DNA from: Caldovatus aquaticus | Lineage (GTDB): Bacteria; Pseudomonadota; Alphaproteobacteria; Acetobacterales; Acetobacteraceae | Reading direction: 5' to 3' | NCBI RefSeq assembly: GCF_019458025.1 | Contig: NZ_JAHZUY010000012.1 | Coordinates: 17,421-81,420 of the forward strand | Length of the DNA stretch: 64,000 nucleotides | In this document: positions 55,358-63,748 of the stretch, one piece after another | How the letters are laid out: every line of letters begins with the position of its first letter | How positions within the stretch are numbered: position 1 is the first letter of the stretch | Made by a program: the position numbers and the translations under genes | Notes under the pieces: generated by a model | Told to the model about the DNA's origin: nothing | Seen by the model: only the letters and a program-made list of their open reading frames with translations | Databases searched by the model: none

Positions 55358-56380
55358 ATGCGCGCCTTGCGGCTGCACGCCGAGCGCGACCTGCGCCTCG
55401 ACGACATCCCCCCGCCGCCCCCGCCCGGACCGGGCGAGGTGCAGGTGCGCATGCGCGCCCTCGCGCTCAACCACATCGACGTCTGGGGCTGGCGCGGCAT
55501 GGCCTTCGCGAGGCGCGCGCTGCCGATCTGCGTCGGCGTCGAGGCGGTGGGCGAGGTCGTCGCCGCGGGGCCGGGCGTGGAGGGATGGCGCATCGGCGAC
55601 CGCGTCGCGCCCTACGGCGCCATCACCTGCGGCGCCTGCCGCGCCTGCCGCGAGGGCCGCGACAACCTCTGCGAGGACGTCCGCGGCATCATGGGCTTCC
55701 ACGTGGACGGCTTCGCGCGCGAGCGCGCCAACCTCGAGGCGCGGCTGCTGGTCCGCGTGCCCGACGGCATCGGCTGGGAGGACGCGGCCTGCGGCCCGGT
55801 GACCTTCGCCACCGTCGAGCACATGCTGTTCGACAACGCGCGGCTGGAGCCGGGCGAGACCATCCTGGTCCACGCCGCGGGCTCCGGCATCGGCACGGTG
55901 GCGATCCGCATGGCCAAGGCGCTCGGCTGCACGGTGATCGCCACCGCCGGCGACGACGAGAAGTGCGCGAAGGCCCGCGCGCTCGGCGCCGACCACGTGG
56001 TGAACTACACGACCGGGCGCTTCGAGAGCGTGGCGCGGCGCGTCACCGGCAAGCGCGGCGTGGACGTGGTGTTCGAGCATGTCGGCGCGGCGACCTGGGC
56101 GGGCTCGCTGTTCTCGCTGCGCATGGGCGGGCGGCTGGTGACCTGCGGCTCGACCTCGGGCGTGGCGGCCGAGACCAACCTGATGATGCTGTTCCAGCGC
56201 CAGCTCCGCATCTTCGGCTCGTTCGGCGCCTCGATGCGCAACATCGCCGACGGCTACGCGAGGATGGCGGCGGGCCTGCGGCCGGTGATCGACACGGTGC
56301 TGCCGCTCGAGCGCTTCGCCGAGGGGGTGGCGCGGCTCGAGAGCCGGCGCGTGTTCGGCAAGATCGTGGTGACGCTCTAG
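55358..56380 (+). CDS. adh2XL: zinc-binding alcohol dehydrogenase family protein (Adh2XL position)
   Basis: A 340-residue medium-chain dehydrogenase. The structural zinc cysteines are in TCGACRACREGRDNLCEDV, and the nucleotide fold has VHAAGSGIGTVAIRMAKALG. The usual catalytic-zinc Cys is absent: that region reads NHIDVWGWRG, like quinone oxidoreductase relatives. In the rhizobial cluster the equivalent gene is thought to reduce or oxidise an intermediate of the very-long-chain hydroxy acid. It starts five bases after fabF1XL. Confidence 0.88.
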   Translation: MRALRLHAERDLRLDDIPPPPPPGPGEVQVRMRALALNHIDVWGWRGMAFARRALPICVGVEAVGEVVAAGPGVEGWRIGDRVAPYGAITCGACRACREGRDNLCEDVRGIMGFHVDGFARERANLEARLLVRVPDGIGWEDAACGPVTFATVEHMLFDNARLEPGETILVHAAGSGIGTVAIRMAKALGCTVIATAGDDEKCAKARALGADHVVNYTTGRFESVARRVTGKRGVDVVFEHVGAATWAGSLFSLRMGGRLVTCGSTSGVAAETNLMMLFQRQLRIFGSFGASMRNIADGYARMAAGLRPVIDTVLPLERFAEGVARLESRRVFGKIVVTL

Positions 56381-56403
56381 GGGGCGGGGAGCCGCGGAGC
56401 GCC

Positions 56404-57300
56404 GTGCGAGTCCTGCAGCGTCTCGGCGAGGGCGCGCTCGGCCTGCTCGTGCGCTGGCTGTTCGCGCTGATGCGCGTCCTCGGGCCGGATCGCGGCCCGC
56501 GCATCGGCGGCGCGGTGGCGCGCGCGTTCGGCCCGCTGACGCCGGCCCACCGCATCGCGCGCGACAACATCCGCGCCGCCTTCCCCGACCTCCCCGAGGC
56601 CGGGCGCCGGCGCATCCTGCGCGAGGCCTGGGACAACCTGGGCCGCACCGCCTGCGAGTACGTCCACATGGACGCGATCTGGGACTTCGACCTGGCGCGG
56701 CCCGGCGCCGGGCGCATCGAGGCGAGCCCCGAGGTGATCGCCCGCTACGCCGCGCTGCGCGACCGCGCCGGGCCGGCGCTGGTCTTCGCCGCGCATCTCG
56801 CCAACTGGGAACTGCCGGCGGTCGCCGCGGCGAAGCACGGCATCCGCGCCGCGGTGCTGTACCGCACGCCCAATGTCGCGCCGGTGGCGCGCGAGATCCT
56901 CAGGCTGCGCCGCGGCACGATGGGCACGCTGATCCCGGCCGGCATCGCCGCGCCGCTGCGCATGGTCTCGGCGCTGGAGCAGGGCATGGTGGTCGGCATG
57001 CTGGTGGACCAGCGCTTCGGCCGCGGGCCGCGCGTGCCCTTCCTGGGCCGGCCGGCCGCGGCGAACCCGCTGCTCGCCGAGCTCGCGCGCCGCTTCGACT
57101 GCCCGGTGTACGGGACGCGGGCGATCCGCCTCCCGGGCGGCCGGTTCCGGCTCGAGCTGACCGGGCCGCTCGACCTCCCGCGCGACGCGGAGGGGAAGAT
57201 CGACGTCGCCGCCGCCACCGCGGCGATCAACCGGGTCGTCGAGGCCTGGGTGCGCGAGCATCCCGGCCAGTGGCTCTGGATGCACCGCCGCTGGCGCTGA
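56404..57300 (+). CDS. lpxXL: lipid A very-long-chain acyltransferase LpxXL-like
   Basis: A 298-residue membrane-associated acyltransferase of the LpxL/HtrB family. The catalytic HxxxxE motif is AAHLANWE, and GMLVDQRFGRGPRVPFLGRP is the conserved second block. An N-terminal hydrophobic segment (GALGLLVRWLFALMRVLG) anchors it to the inner membrane. At the end of the acpXL locus it should transfer the very-long-chain acyl group from AcpXL to lipid A. The GTG start has a nearby GGAG and lies 23 bases after the dehydrogenase gene. Confidence 0.9.
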   Translation: MRVLQRLGEGALGLLVRWLFALMRVLGPDRGPRIGGAVARAFGPLTPAHRIARDNIRAAFPDLPEAGRRRILREAWDNLGRTACEYVHMDAIWDFDLARPGAGRIEASPEVIARYAALRDRAGPALVFAAHLANWELPAVAAAKHGIRAAVLYRTPNVAPVAREILRLRRGTMGTLIPAGIAAPLRMVSALEQGMVVGMLVDQRFGRGPRVPFLGRPAAANPLLAELARRFDCPVYGTRAIRLPGGRFRLELTGPLDLPRDAEGKIDVAAATAAINRVVEAWVREHPGQWLWMHRRWR

Positions 57301-57346
57301 CGGCGGCGCTTGCGGCCGGCGCGCCGGCGTGCCCACCCTGGGCGGC

Positions 57347-58693
57347 ATGGACCGCCGACGCAGCACCCCGCTCGACGCCCTGACCCCCGGCGCGCGCTTC
57401 CGCACCGAGCACCGCGTGACCGCCGCCGACCTCGCCCCGGTCGCCGCCCTGCTCGGCGAGGCGGAGGGGGCGCTGCCGGCGCGCGCCGCCGGGGCGCTGA
57501 TGACGCACCTGATCGCCACCGCCTTCCCCGGCTTCGGCACGGCCATCCTGCGCGAGGACTACCGCTACGCCGGCACCCTCGCCGAAGGCGACGCGCTGAC
57601 GGCCGAGATCGAGGTGACCGAGGTGGACCGGGCCGCCGGCCGGGCGCGCCTCGCCTGCCGCGTGCTCGGCCCGGGCGGCGCCGCGCTGCTCGCCGGCGAG
57701 GCCGAGGTGGCCCCGCCCCGCGTCGCCGAGGAACGCGAGGTTCCCGCCCTTCCGGGCGCGTCGCCGCGGCCCGTGCGCGTGCTGCGCGCGCTGCTCGCGC
57801 GCTGCGCCGGCCTGCCGCCGGTGCCGACGGCGGTGGTGCATCCCTGCGACGCGGAAAGCCTGCGCGGCGCGCTGCTCGCCGCCGAACACGGCCTGATCGC
57901 GCCGATCCTGGTCGGGCCGGAGGCGAAGATCCGCGGCGCCGCCGCAGCCGCCGGCCTCGACATCGCCGCCCTGCCGCTCGTTCCCGCCCCGCACAGCCAC
58001 GCCGCGGCCGAGCTCGCGGTCGCGCAGGTGCGCGAGGGCCGCGCCGCGGCGCTGATGAAGGGCAGCCTGCACACCGACGAGCTGATGGCCGCGGCGCTGG
58101 CGCGGGAGGCGGGGCTGCGCACCGAGCGCCGCGTCAGCCACTGCTTCGTGGTGGACGCGCCGCTCTACCCGCGCCCGCTCCTCATCACCGACGCCGCGGT
58201 CAACATCCAGCCCGACCTCGAGGCGAAGGCCGACATCGCGCGCAACGCCATCGCCCTCGCCCGCGCCATCGGCATCGAGCTGCCCAAGGTCGCGATCCTC
58301 TCGGCGGTGGAGACGGTGACGCCGAAGATCCCCTCCACCATCGACGCCGCGGCGCTGTGCAAGATGGCCGAGCGCGGGCAGATCGTCGGCGGCGTTCTCG
58401 ACGGCCCGCTCGCCTTCGACAACGCGGTGAGTCCGGCGGCGGCGAGGGCCAAGGGCATCACGAGCCCGGTGGCGGGCCAGGCCGACGTGCTGCTCTGCCC
58501 CGATCTCGAGAGCGGCAACATGCTCGCCAAGCAGCTCACCTATCTCGGCGGCGCGGAGAGCGCCGGGATCGTGCTCGGCCTGCGCGTCCCCGTGGCGCTC
58601 ACCAGCCGCGCCGACAGCGCGACGGCGCGGCTCGGCAGCGCGGCGCTGCTCCGGCTGATGGCGCCGCGCGCGGCGGCGCCCGCCCCGGGATGA
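57347..58693 (+). CDS. bifunctional MaoC hydratase-phosphate acetyl/butyryltransferase
   Basis: About 448 residues with two domains: a MaoC-like hotdog (residues 1-150) and a PTA/PTB domain (about 160-445) with MKGSLHTDELMAAAL, VDAPLYPRPLLITDAAVNI and GPLAFDNAVS. This fusion is annotated as enoyl-CoA hydratase/phosphate acetyltransferase; acyl-phosphate chemistry on short acyl-CoAs is the likely role. The ATG at 57347 matches the start of the fold; a GTG at 57329 would add six residues, and neither has a good Shine-Dalgarno sequence. It follows lpxXL by 46 bases and may or may not belong to that operon. Confidence 0.88.
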   Translation: MDRRRSTPLDALTPGARFRTEHRVTAADLAPVAALLGEAEGALPARAAGALMTHLIATAFPGFGTAILREDYRYAGTLAEGDALTAEIEVTEVDRAAGRARLACRVLGPGGAALLAGEAEVAPPRVAEEREVPALPGASPRPVRVLRALLARCAGLPPVPTAVVHPCDAESLRGALLAAEHGLIAPILVGPEAKIRGAAAAAGLDIAALPLVPAPHSHAAAELAVAQVREGRAAALMKGSLHTDELMAAALAREAGLRTERRVSHCFVVDAPLYPRPLLITDAAVNIQPDLEAKADIARNAIALARAIGIELPKVAILSAVETVTPKIPSTIDAAALCKMAERGQIVGGVLDGPLAFDNAVSPAAARAKGITSPVAGQADVLLCPDLESGNMLAKQLTYLGGAESAGIVLGLRVPVALTSRADSATARLGSAALLRLMAPRAAAPAPG

Positions 58694-58771
58694 GCGGACG
58701 GGCGCGCCCGGGGCGCCGCCGCGACGGCCGCCCCCGGTCCGCGATCGCGCCACCGCAGCGAGGAGACCCCG

Positions 58772-59668
58772 ATGACGCCCGCCACCATCGCCGTGCGCAC
58801 GGCGACGCTCGAGATCGCCTGCGAGGTCCGGGGACCGGAAACCGGTCCGGCGGTGATCCTGCTGCACGGCTTCCCGGACGACGTGCGCGCCTGGGACGGC
58901 GTCGCCGCGCCGCTCGCCGGGGCCGGCTGCCGCGTGGTCGTGCCCTACCTCCGCGGCTGCGGCGCGACGCGGTTCCTGGACCCGGGGACGCCACGCTCCG
59001 GCGAGCAGGCGGCGCTCGGGCACGACCTGCGCGCGCTGATGGACGCGCTGCGCCTCCCGCGCGCGCTGCTGGCGGGCTACGACTGGGGCGGGCGGGCCGC
59101 CTGCGTGGTCGCGGCGCTGTGGCCGGAGCGCGTGGCCGGGCTCGTCACCGGCAACGGCTACGCCATCCAGGACATCGCCGCCGCCGCGCGCCCCGCCGCG
59201 CCGGCGCAGGAGCTGCGGTTCTGGTACCAGTGGTACTTCCACACCGAGCGCGGCCGCGCCGGCCTCGCCGCGAACCGCCGCGCGCTCTGCCGCCTGCTGT
59301 GGGAGCTGTGGTCGCCGACCTGGCGCTTCGCCGAGGCCGAGTTCGAGCGCACCGCGCCGAGCTTCGACAATCCCGACTTCGTCGCGGTGGCGATCCACTC
59401 CTACCGCCACCGCTACGGCGCCGCGCCGGGCGATCCCGCGCTGGCGCCGATCGAGGCGCAGCTCGCGCGGCAGCCGAGGATCGCCGTGCCGACCATCTGC
59501 CTGCACGGCGCCGACGACGGCGTGGCGCCGCCCGAGACCAGCGCCGGCCACGCGCGCCACTTCGCCGGCCCCTACGCCCGCCGCGTGCTGCCCGGCGTCG
59601 GCCACTTCCTGCCGCGCGAGGCGCCGGAGGCGCATGTGCGCGCGGTGCTGGAGCTGCTGGCGCGGTAG
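58772..59668 (+). CDS. alpha/beta hydrolase, epoxide hydrolase-like
   Basis: A 298-residue alpha/beta hydrolase with oxyanion motif LLHGFPDD, nucleophile elbow GYDWGGRAA whose nucleophile is Asp as in epoxide hydrolases and haloalkane dehalogenases, acid Asp in HGADDGVAPP and His in GVGHFLPRE. GAGGAGA lies six bases before the ATG. Its stop is one base from the probable real end of the convergent YaiI-type gene. The substrate is unknown. Confidence 0.88.
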   Translation: MTPATIAVRTATLEIACEVRGPETGPAVILLHGFPDDVRAWDGVAAPLAGAGCRVVVPYLRGCGATRFLDPGTPRSGEQAALGHDLRALMDALRLPRALLAGYDWGGRAACVVAALWPERVAGLVTGNGYAIQDIAAAARPAAPAQELRFWYQWYFHTERGRAGLAANRRALCRLLWELWSPTWRFAEAEFERTAPSFDNPDFVAVAIHSYRHRYGAAPGDPALAPIEAQLARQPRIAVPTICLHGADDGVAPPETSAGHARHFAGPYARRVLPGVGHFLPREAPEAHVRAVLELLAR

Positions 59669-60180
59669 GTCAGGCCTCGTCCGGCGGCAGGCGCGGCGGG
59701 CGGAGCGGCTCCGGCGTCCGCGCGGAGCGAGGCCCGCACCAGCGCATCCAGCGCGCCGAGGAAGCGCGCGCGGTCCGCCCTGGCCATCGCCGCGGGGCCG
59801 CCCGTCTCGCGCCCCGCCTCGCGCAGCGCGCGCGCCACCTCGCGCCCGGCGAGCGCGCCGCCGATGTTGTCCGCCGTCCAGACATGGCCGCGCGGCGCCA
59901 CCGCGCGCGCCCCCTTCGCCAGGCAGCGCGCGGCGAGCGGGATGTCGGCGGTGACGCAGATGTCGCCGGGCGCGATGTGCTCGGCGATCCAGTCGTCCGC
60001 CGCGTCCGCGCCCTCGCCCACCACGACGAGCCGCGCGTTCGGCAGCGGCGGCGGCCGCGCGCCGCGCCGGCCGTTGCTCACCAGCACCACCGGCAGGGCG
60101 TGACGGGCAGCGACGCGATACGCCTCCTCGCGCACCGGGCAGGCGTCGCCGTCGAGGTAGAGGACGGGCGGCGGCGCCAC
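59572..60180 (-). CDS. YaiI/YqxD (DUF188) family protein, probably frameshifted near the 3' end
   Basis: The first 150 residues match the UPF0178/YaiI family: LYLDGDACPVREEAYRVA, ISVTADIPLA-like DICVTADIPLAARCL, and ADNIGGALAGREVARALRE. The family, PIN-like nuclease-fold proteins of unknown role, is normally about 150 residues. Here the frame runs on for some 50 residues of poor composition, into the convergent hydrolase gene by 97 bases. In the neighbouring frame the tail reads TPEPLRPPRLPPDEA and stops at 59670, just outside that gene, with better third-position GC. So a one-base shift near 59700-59760 is likely. Its GTG start directly follows the stop of the upstream dehydrogenase gene. 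Confidence 0.75.
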   Translation of the reverse strand: MAPPPVLYLDGDACPVREEAYRVAARHALPVVLVSNGRRGARPPPLPNARLVVVGEGADAADDWIAEHIAPGDICVTADIPLAARCLAKGARAVAPRGHVWTADNIGGALAGREVARALREAGRETGGPAAMARADRARFLGALDALVRASLRADAGAAPPAAPAAGRGLTYRASSSSTARTCASGASRGRKWPTPGSTRRA

Positions 60181-61062
60181 TCAGCCGCCGCCGCGCAGCA
60201 TGCGGATGATGCCGGAGAAGTCGGCCTCCGCGCCGCCCTGCTCGACGAAGCGCCGGTAGAGCGCGAGCGCCTGCGCGCCGAGCGGTGTCTCGACGCCGGC
60301 CGCTCGCGCCGCCTCCTGCGCCAGGCCGAGGTCCTTCGCCATCAGCGCGGCGGCGAAGCCGGGCCTGTAGTCGCGGTTGGCGGGGCTCCCCGGCACCGGG
60401 CCCGGCACCGGGCAGTAGGTGGTGAGCGACCAGGACTGGCCGGAGGAGCGCGACATCACGTCGAACAGGGCCTGGTGCGAGAGGCCGAGCTTCTCGGCCA
60501 GCACGAAGGCCTCGCAGGTGACGATCATGGTCGCCGCGAGCACCATGTTGTTGCAGGTCTTGGCCGCCTGGCCGGCGCCCGCTTCGCCGCAATGCAGCAC
60601 GTTGCGCCCCATCGCCTTCAGGATCGGCTCGGCGCGCGCGAACGCTTCCGCCGGGCCGCCGACCATGAAGGTGAGGGTCGCCGCCTCCGCCCCCATCACG
60701 CCGCCCGAGACCGGGGCGTCGAGCATCGGCCGGCCGACCGCGGCGGCGACCGCGCGCGCGGTGGCGACGTCGATGGTCGAGCAGTCCACCAGCACCGCGC
60801 CCGGATCGCTCGCCGCCGCCATGCCGCCCGCGCCGAGCCAGGCCTCGCGCACCTGCTCGCCCGCGGGCAGCATGGTGATCACGAACTCCGCCCCGCGCGC
60901 CGCCTCCGCCGCCGATACGGCCGCCGCGACGCCCGCCGCGGCGGCGCGGGCCAGCGTCTCCGGCACGATGTCGAAGCCCGTGACCGCGTGCCCCGCCCTG
61001 ACCAGGTTGCGCGCCATCGGGCCGCCCATGTTGCCGAGGCCGACAAAGCCGATCCGCGCCAT
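60181..61062 (-). CDS. NAD(P)-dependent oxidoreductase, 3-hydroxyisobutyrate dehydrogenase family
   Basis: A 293-residue beta-hydroxyacid dehydrogenase. The N-terminal Rossmann motif is FVGLGNMGGPMARNL, the substrate motif DAPVSGGVMGAEAATLTFMVGG is intact with the catalytic Lys in GAGQAAKTCNNM. The C-terminal helical domain ends in SGIIRMLRGGG. Possible substrates include 3-hydroxyisobutyrate, tartronate semialdehyde and related acids. GGAGG precedes the ATG. The YaiI-type gene begins directly after its stop. Confidence 0.92.
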   Translation of the reverse strand: MARIGFVGLGNMGGPMARNLVRAGHAVTGFDIVPETLARAAAAGVAAAVSAAEAARGAEFVITMLPAGEQVREAWLGAGGMAAASDPGAVLVDCSTIDVATARAVAAAVGRPMLDAPVSGGVMGAEAATLTFMVGGPAEAFARAEPILKAMGRNVLHCGEAGAGQAAKTCNNMVLAATMIVTCEAFVLAEKLGLSHQALFDVMSRSSGQSWSLTTYCPVPGPVPGSPANRDYRPGFAAALMAKDLGLAQEAARAAGVETPLGAQALALYRRFVEQGGAEADFSGIIRMLRGGG

Positions 61063-61226
61063 CGCCGCCTCCTCCTTCCGGATGCGGCGGCCAGGGTAGG
61101 CGGCGCGCGCGGGAAGAGGAAGGCGCCTTCGCCCGCAGGCCGCCGCGCCGGTCCGCCACCCTGGCGTCGCCGGCGGGCGCCGCGTAACCTCCCGCCGCCG
61201 CCCCCCGGGCCAGGCAGGAAGCAGGG

Positions 61227-63389
61227 ATGCCCGTCCAGATGAGCAGCGCGCGCCGCGCGGTCTACCGCCATGCCGACCTTGCCCGCCTCTTCGATCCGCG
61301 GAGCGTCGCCATCATCGGCGCCTCGCCGCGCCCCGGCTCCTTCGGCGAGCGCACGCTGAAGGCGCTCGCCCATTACGACGGCCGCATCCACCTGGTGAAC
61401 GGACGCTACGCGGAGATCGAGGGCCGGCCCTGCCACCCCTCCGTCGCCGCGCTGCCGGAGGTGCCCGACTGCGCCGTCATCGTCGCCGCGCGCGAGGCGG
61501 TGGAGCCGATCGTCGAGGAGTGCATCGCGGCCGGCGTCGGCGGCGTGATGATCTACGCCTCCGGCTACGGCGAGACCGGCAGGCCGGAGCGCGTCGCGCA
61601 GCAGCGGCGCCTGAGCGAGCTCGCCCGCCGCTCCGGCATGCCGATCGTCGGCCCGAACTGCATCGGCATGCTCAACTTCCGCAGCCGCGCCGGCGTCACC
61701 TTCATGCAGATCCCCCAGCTGCCGGAGCCGCGGCCGCACGCGGTCGGGCTGATCAGCCAGTCGGGCGCGCTCGGCTTCTCGCTCGCCCAGGCGCACGAAC
61801 GCGGGGCCTCCTTCAGCCACCTGCTGACCACCGGCAATTCCTGCGACGTGGACGCGGCGGACTGCATCGCCTACCTCGCCGAGGATCCGGGCTGCGCCGC
61901 CATCGCCTGCGTGTTCGAGGGGCTTCCCGATCCGGCGCGCCTGCTCGAGGCGGCGGAGATCGCCGAGGCCCACGACAAGCCGATCGTGCTCTACAAGCTC
62001 GGCACCGGGGAAGAGGGCGCGGCGGCGGCGCTGTCGCACACCGGCTCGCTCGCCGGCTCGATGGCCGCCTGGCGCGCCGCCTTCGAGCGCGCCGGCGCGA
62101 TCCTGGTCGAGGACTTCGAGGCGCTGGTCGAGAGCGCGGCGTTCTTCGCCAAGATGCCGCGGCGCCCGGCCGCGCGCGGCGCGGCGGTGGTCGCGGTCTC
62201 CGGCGGCTCGGCCATCATGGCCGCCGACCGCGCCGAGGTGCACGGCGTGCCGCTGCCGCAGCCGAAGCCCGAGGTGCGCGCGGTGCTGGAGGCGCGCATC
62301 CCGGAATTCGGCTCCCCCCGCAACCCCTGCGACGTGACGGCGCAGGTCGCGAACGACCCGGATTCGCTCACCGCCTGCGCCGAGGCGCTGCTCGGCGACG
62401 ACGCCTACGGCGTGCTGATCTATCCGCAGATCTACGCGACCGAGCTCACCGGCCAGCGCGTGGCGATGCTCTCCGACCTCGCGCGGCGCATGGAGAAGCC
62501 GGTCTGCATCGTCTGGACCACGGAGTGGCTGGAGGGCCCCGGCGCGCGCGCCGCGGAGGAGGACCCGCGGGTCGCGCTGTTCCGCTCCACCGACCGCTGC
62601 TTCGCCGCCCTCGCCGCCTGGCACGCGCGCGCGGCGCGGCGGGCGGCCGGCCCGCGCCGCTGGACGCGCCGCGCCGCGCCGGAGGCCGCGGCCGAGGCGG
62701 CGGCGCTGCTCGATGCGGCGGCGCCGGGCGCGACGCTGACCGAGCGCGAGGCGAAGCGCGTGCTCGCCGCCTACGGCGTGCCGGTCGTGCCCGAACGCCT
62801 CGCGCGCAGCGTGGAGGAGGCGGTCGCCGCCGCCGCCGCGCTCGGCTACCCGGTCGCGGTGAAGGTCGAAAGCCCCGACCTGCCGCACAAGACCGAGGCC
62901 GGGGTGATCCGCCTCGGCCTCAAGGACGAGGGCGAGCTGCGGGCGGCCTACGCGGCGGTGATGGCGAACGCCGGGCGCGTCGCCCCGCCGCCGCGGATCA
63001 ACGGCGTGCTGGTGCAGCCGATGGCGCGCCCGGGCGTGGAGGTGATGGTGGGCGGCCGGATGGATCCGCAGTTCGGGCCGCTCGTGCTGGTCGGCCTCGG
63101 CGGCGTGCTGGTCGAACTGATGCGCGACAGCGCCACCGCCCTCGCGCCGGTCACGGCGGAGGAGGCGCGGGCGATGCTGCGGCGGCTGAAGGGCTTCCGC
63201 GCCCTGCAGGGATTCCGCGGCGCGCCGCCGGCCGATCTCGACCGCCTCGCCGACATCGTCTGCCGCCTGTCGGAGCTGCTCGCCGACCAGCGCGGGCGCA
63301 TCGCGGAGCTGGACGTCAACCCGATCATCTGCGCCGGCGCCGAGGCGGTGGCGGTGGATGCGCTGATCGTGCGCGGCGGGGGCGGGTAG
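61227..63389 (+). CDS. acetate--CoA ligase (ADP-forming) family acyl-CoA synthetase
   Basis: A 720-residue single-chain NDP-forming acyl-CoA synthetase. In order: a CoA-binding domain (LFDPRSVAIIGASPRPGSFG), a succinyl-CoA-ligase-like domain with the phospho-His in ALSHTGSLAGS, and a C-terminal ATP-grasp domain (AVKVESPDLPHKTEAGVIRLG; MVGGRMDPQFGPLVLVGLGG). It activates carboxylic acids to CoA thioesters at low ATP cost. AGGAAGCAGGG precedes the ATG. It is divergent from the dehydrogenase gene. No acetyltransferase domain is fused. Confidence 0.9.
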   Translation: MPVQMSSARRAVYRHADLARLFDPRSVAIIGASPRPGSFGERTLKALAHYDGRIHLVNGRYAEIEGRPCHPSVAALPEVPDCAVIVAAREAVEPIVEECIAAGVGGVMIYASGYGETGRPERVAQQRRLSELARRSGMPIVGPNCIGMLNFRSRAGVTFMQIPQLPEPRPHAVGLISQSGALGFSLAQAHERGASFSHLLTTGNSCDVDAADCIAYLAEDPGCAAIACVFEGLPDPARLLEAAEIAEAHDKPIVLYKLGTGEEGAAAALSHTGSLAGSMAAWRAAFERAGAILVEDFEALVESAAFFAKMPRRPAARGAAVVAVSGGSAIMAADRAEVHGVPLPQPKPEVRAVLEARIPEFGSPRNPCDVTAQVANDPDSLTACAEALLGDDAYGVLIYPQIYATELTGQRVAMLSDLARRMEKPVCIVWTTEWLEGPGARAAEEDPRVALFRSTDRCFAALAAWHARAARRAAGPRRWTRRAAPEAAAEAAALLDAAAPGATLTEREAKRVLAAYGVPVVPERLARSVEEAVAAAAALGYPVAVKVESPDLPHKTEAGVIRLGLKDEGELRAAYAAVMANAGRVAPPPRINGVLVQPMARPGVEVMVGGRMDPQFGPLVLVGLGGVLVELMRDSATALAPVTAEEARAMLRRLKGFRALQGFRGAPPADLDRLADIVCRLSELLADQRGRIAELDVNPIICAGAEAVAVDALIVRGGGG

Positions 63390-63748
63390 GCGGCGCCCCG
63401 CGCCCCTGTCGCACGCGTCTCCCCGCCCGCGCCGGCGTGGCGCCGGGCGAGCCCGCGCGCACGGGCGGCGCCACGCATCGGCGGGCGGCGCGCTTCCGGC
63501 CATGCCCGGCCGTCCGCGGCCGGCCTGGAGCGGATCGCAAACGGCAAGGAACCGCCGGGAACGTGAATCCGCTCGACCGACACCGGGCCGGAGCCGCTGC
63601 CGCGAGCCCAGCCGGGCGGCAGCGGCCCCCGTGGTCTGATCGTTGCCGTCGGTTCCCGACAGCAGCCTGAATCAGAGCGCCAGATTGCTGCTGGTGGTGC
63701 GATTCACGCCGCGGAGGGCAGGCGCCATCTGCGGCGATCGCACCACTA
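63390..63748. other. intergenic region with repeat copy B
   Basis: About 360 bases between the acyl-CoA synthetase stop and the IS element end, with no gene. Its middle holds copy B of the dispersed double-hairpin repeat. The first 140 bases show nothing I can support. Confidence 0.5.
63530..63629. repeat. dispersed double-hairpin repeat, copy B
   Basis: Aligns to 37875-37974 over 100 ungapped positions with about 19 differences. The first hairpin keeps GCGGAT/ATCCGC and an inner CGGC/GCCG. In the second hairpin the outer arms are lost but an inner ten-base perfect pair, CCGCTGCCGC/GCGGCAGCGG, is present at the aligned position where copy A has an internal mismatch. Structure is therefore kept while sequence drifts. 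It lies between a gene end and an insertion sequence. Confidence 0.7.

Noticed and set aside
57227..61242. Two very long open frames on opposite strands over the same 4 kb
   Set aside because: Both are low-complexity Arg/Ala/Gly-rich shadows of several ordinary genes; stop codons are rare in all frames at this GC content.
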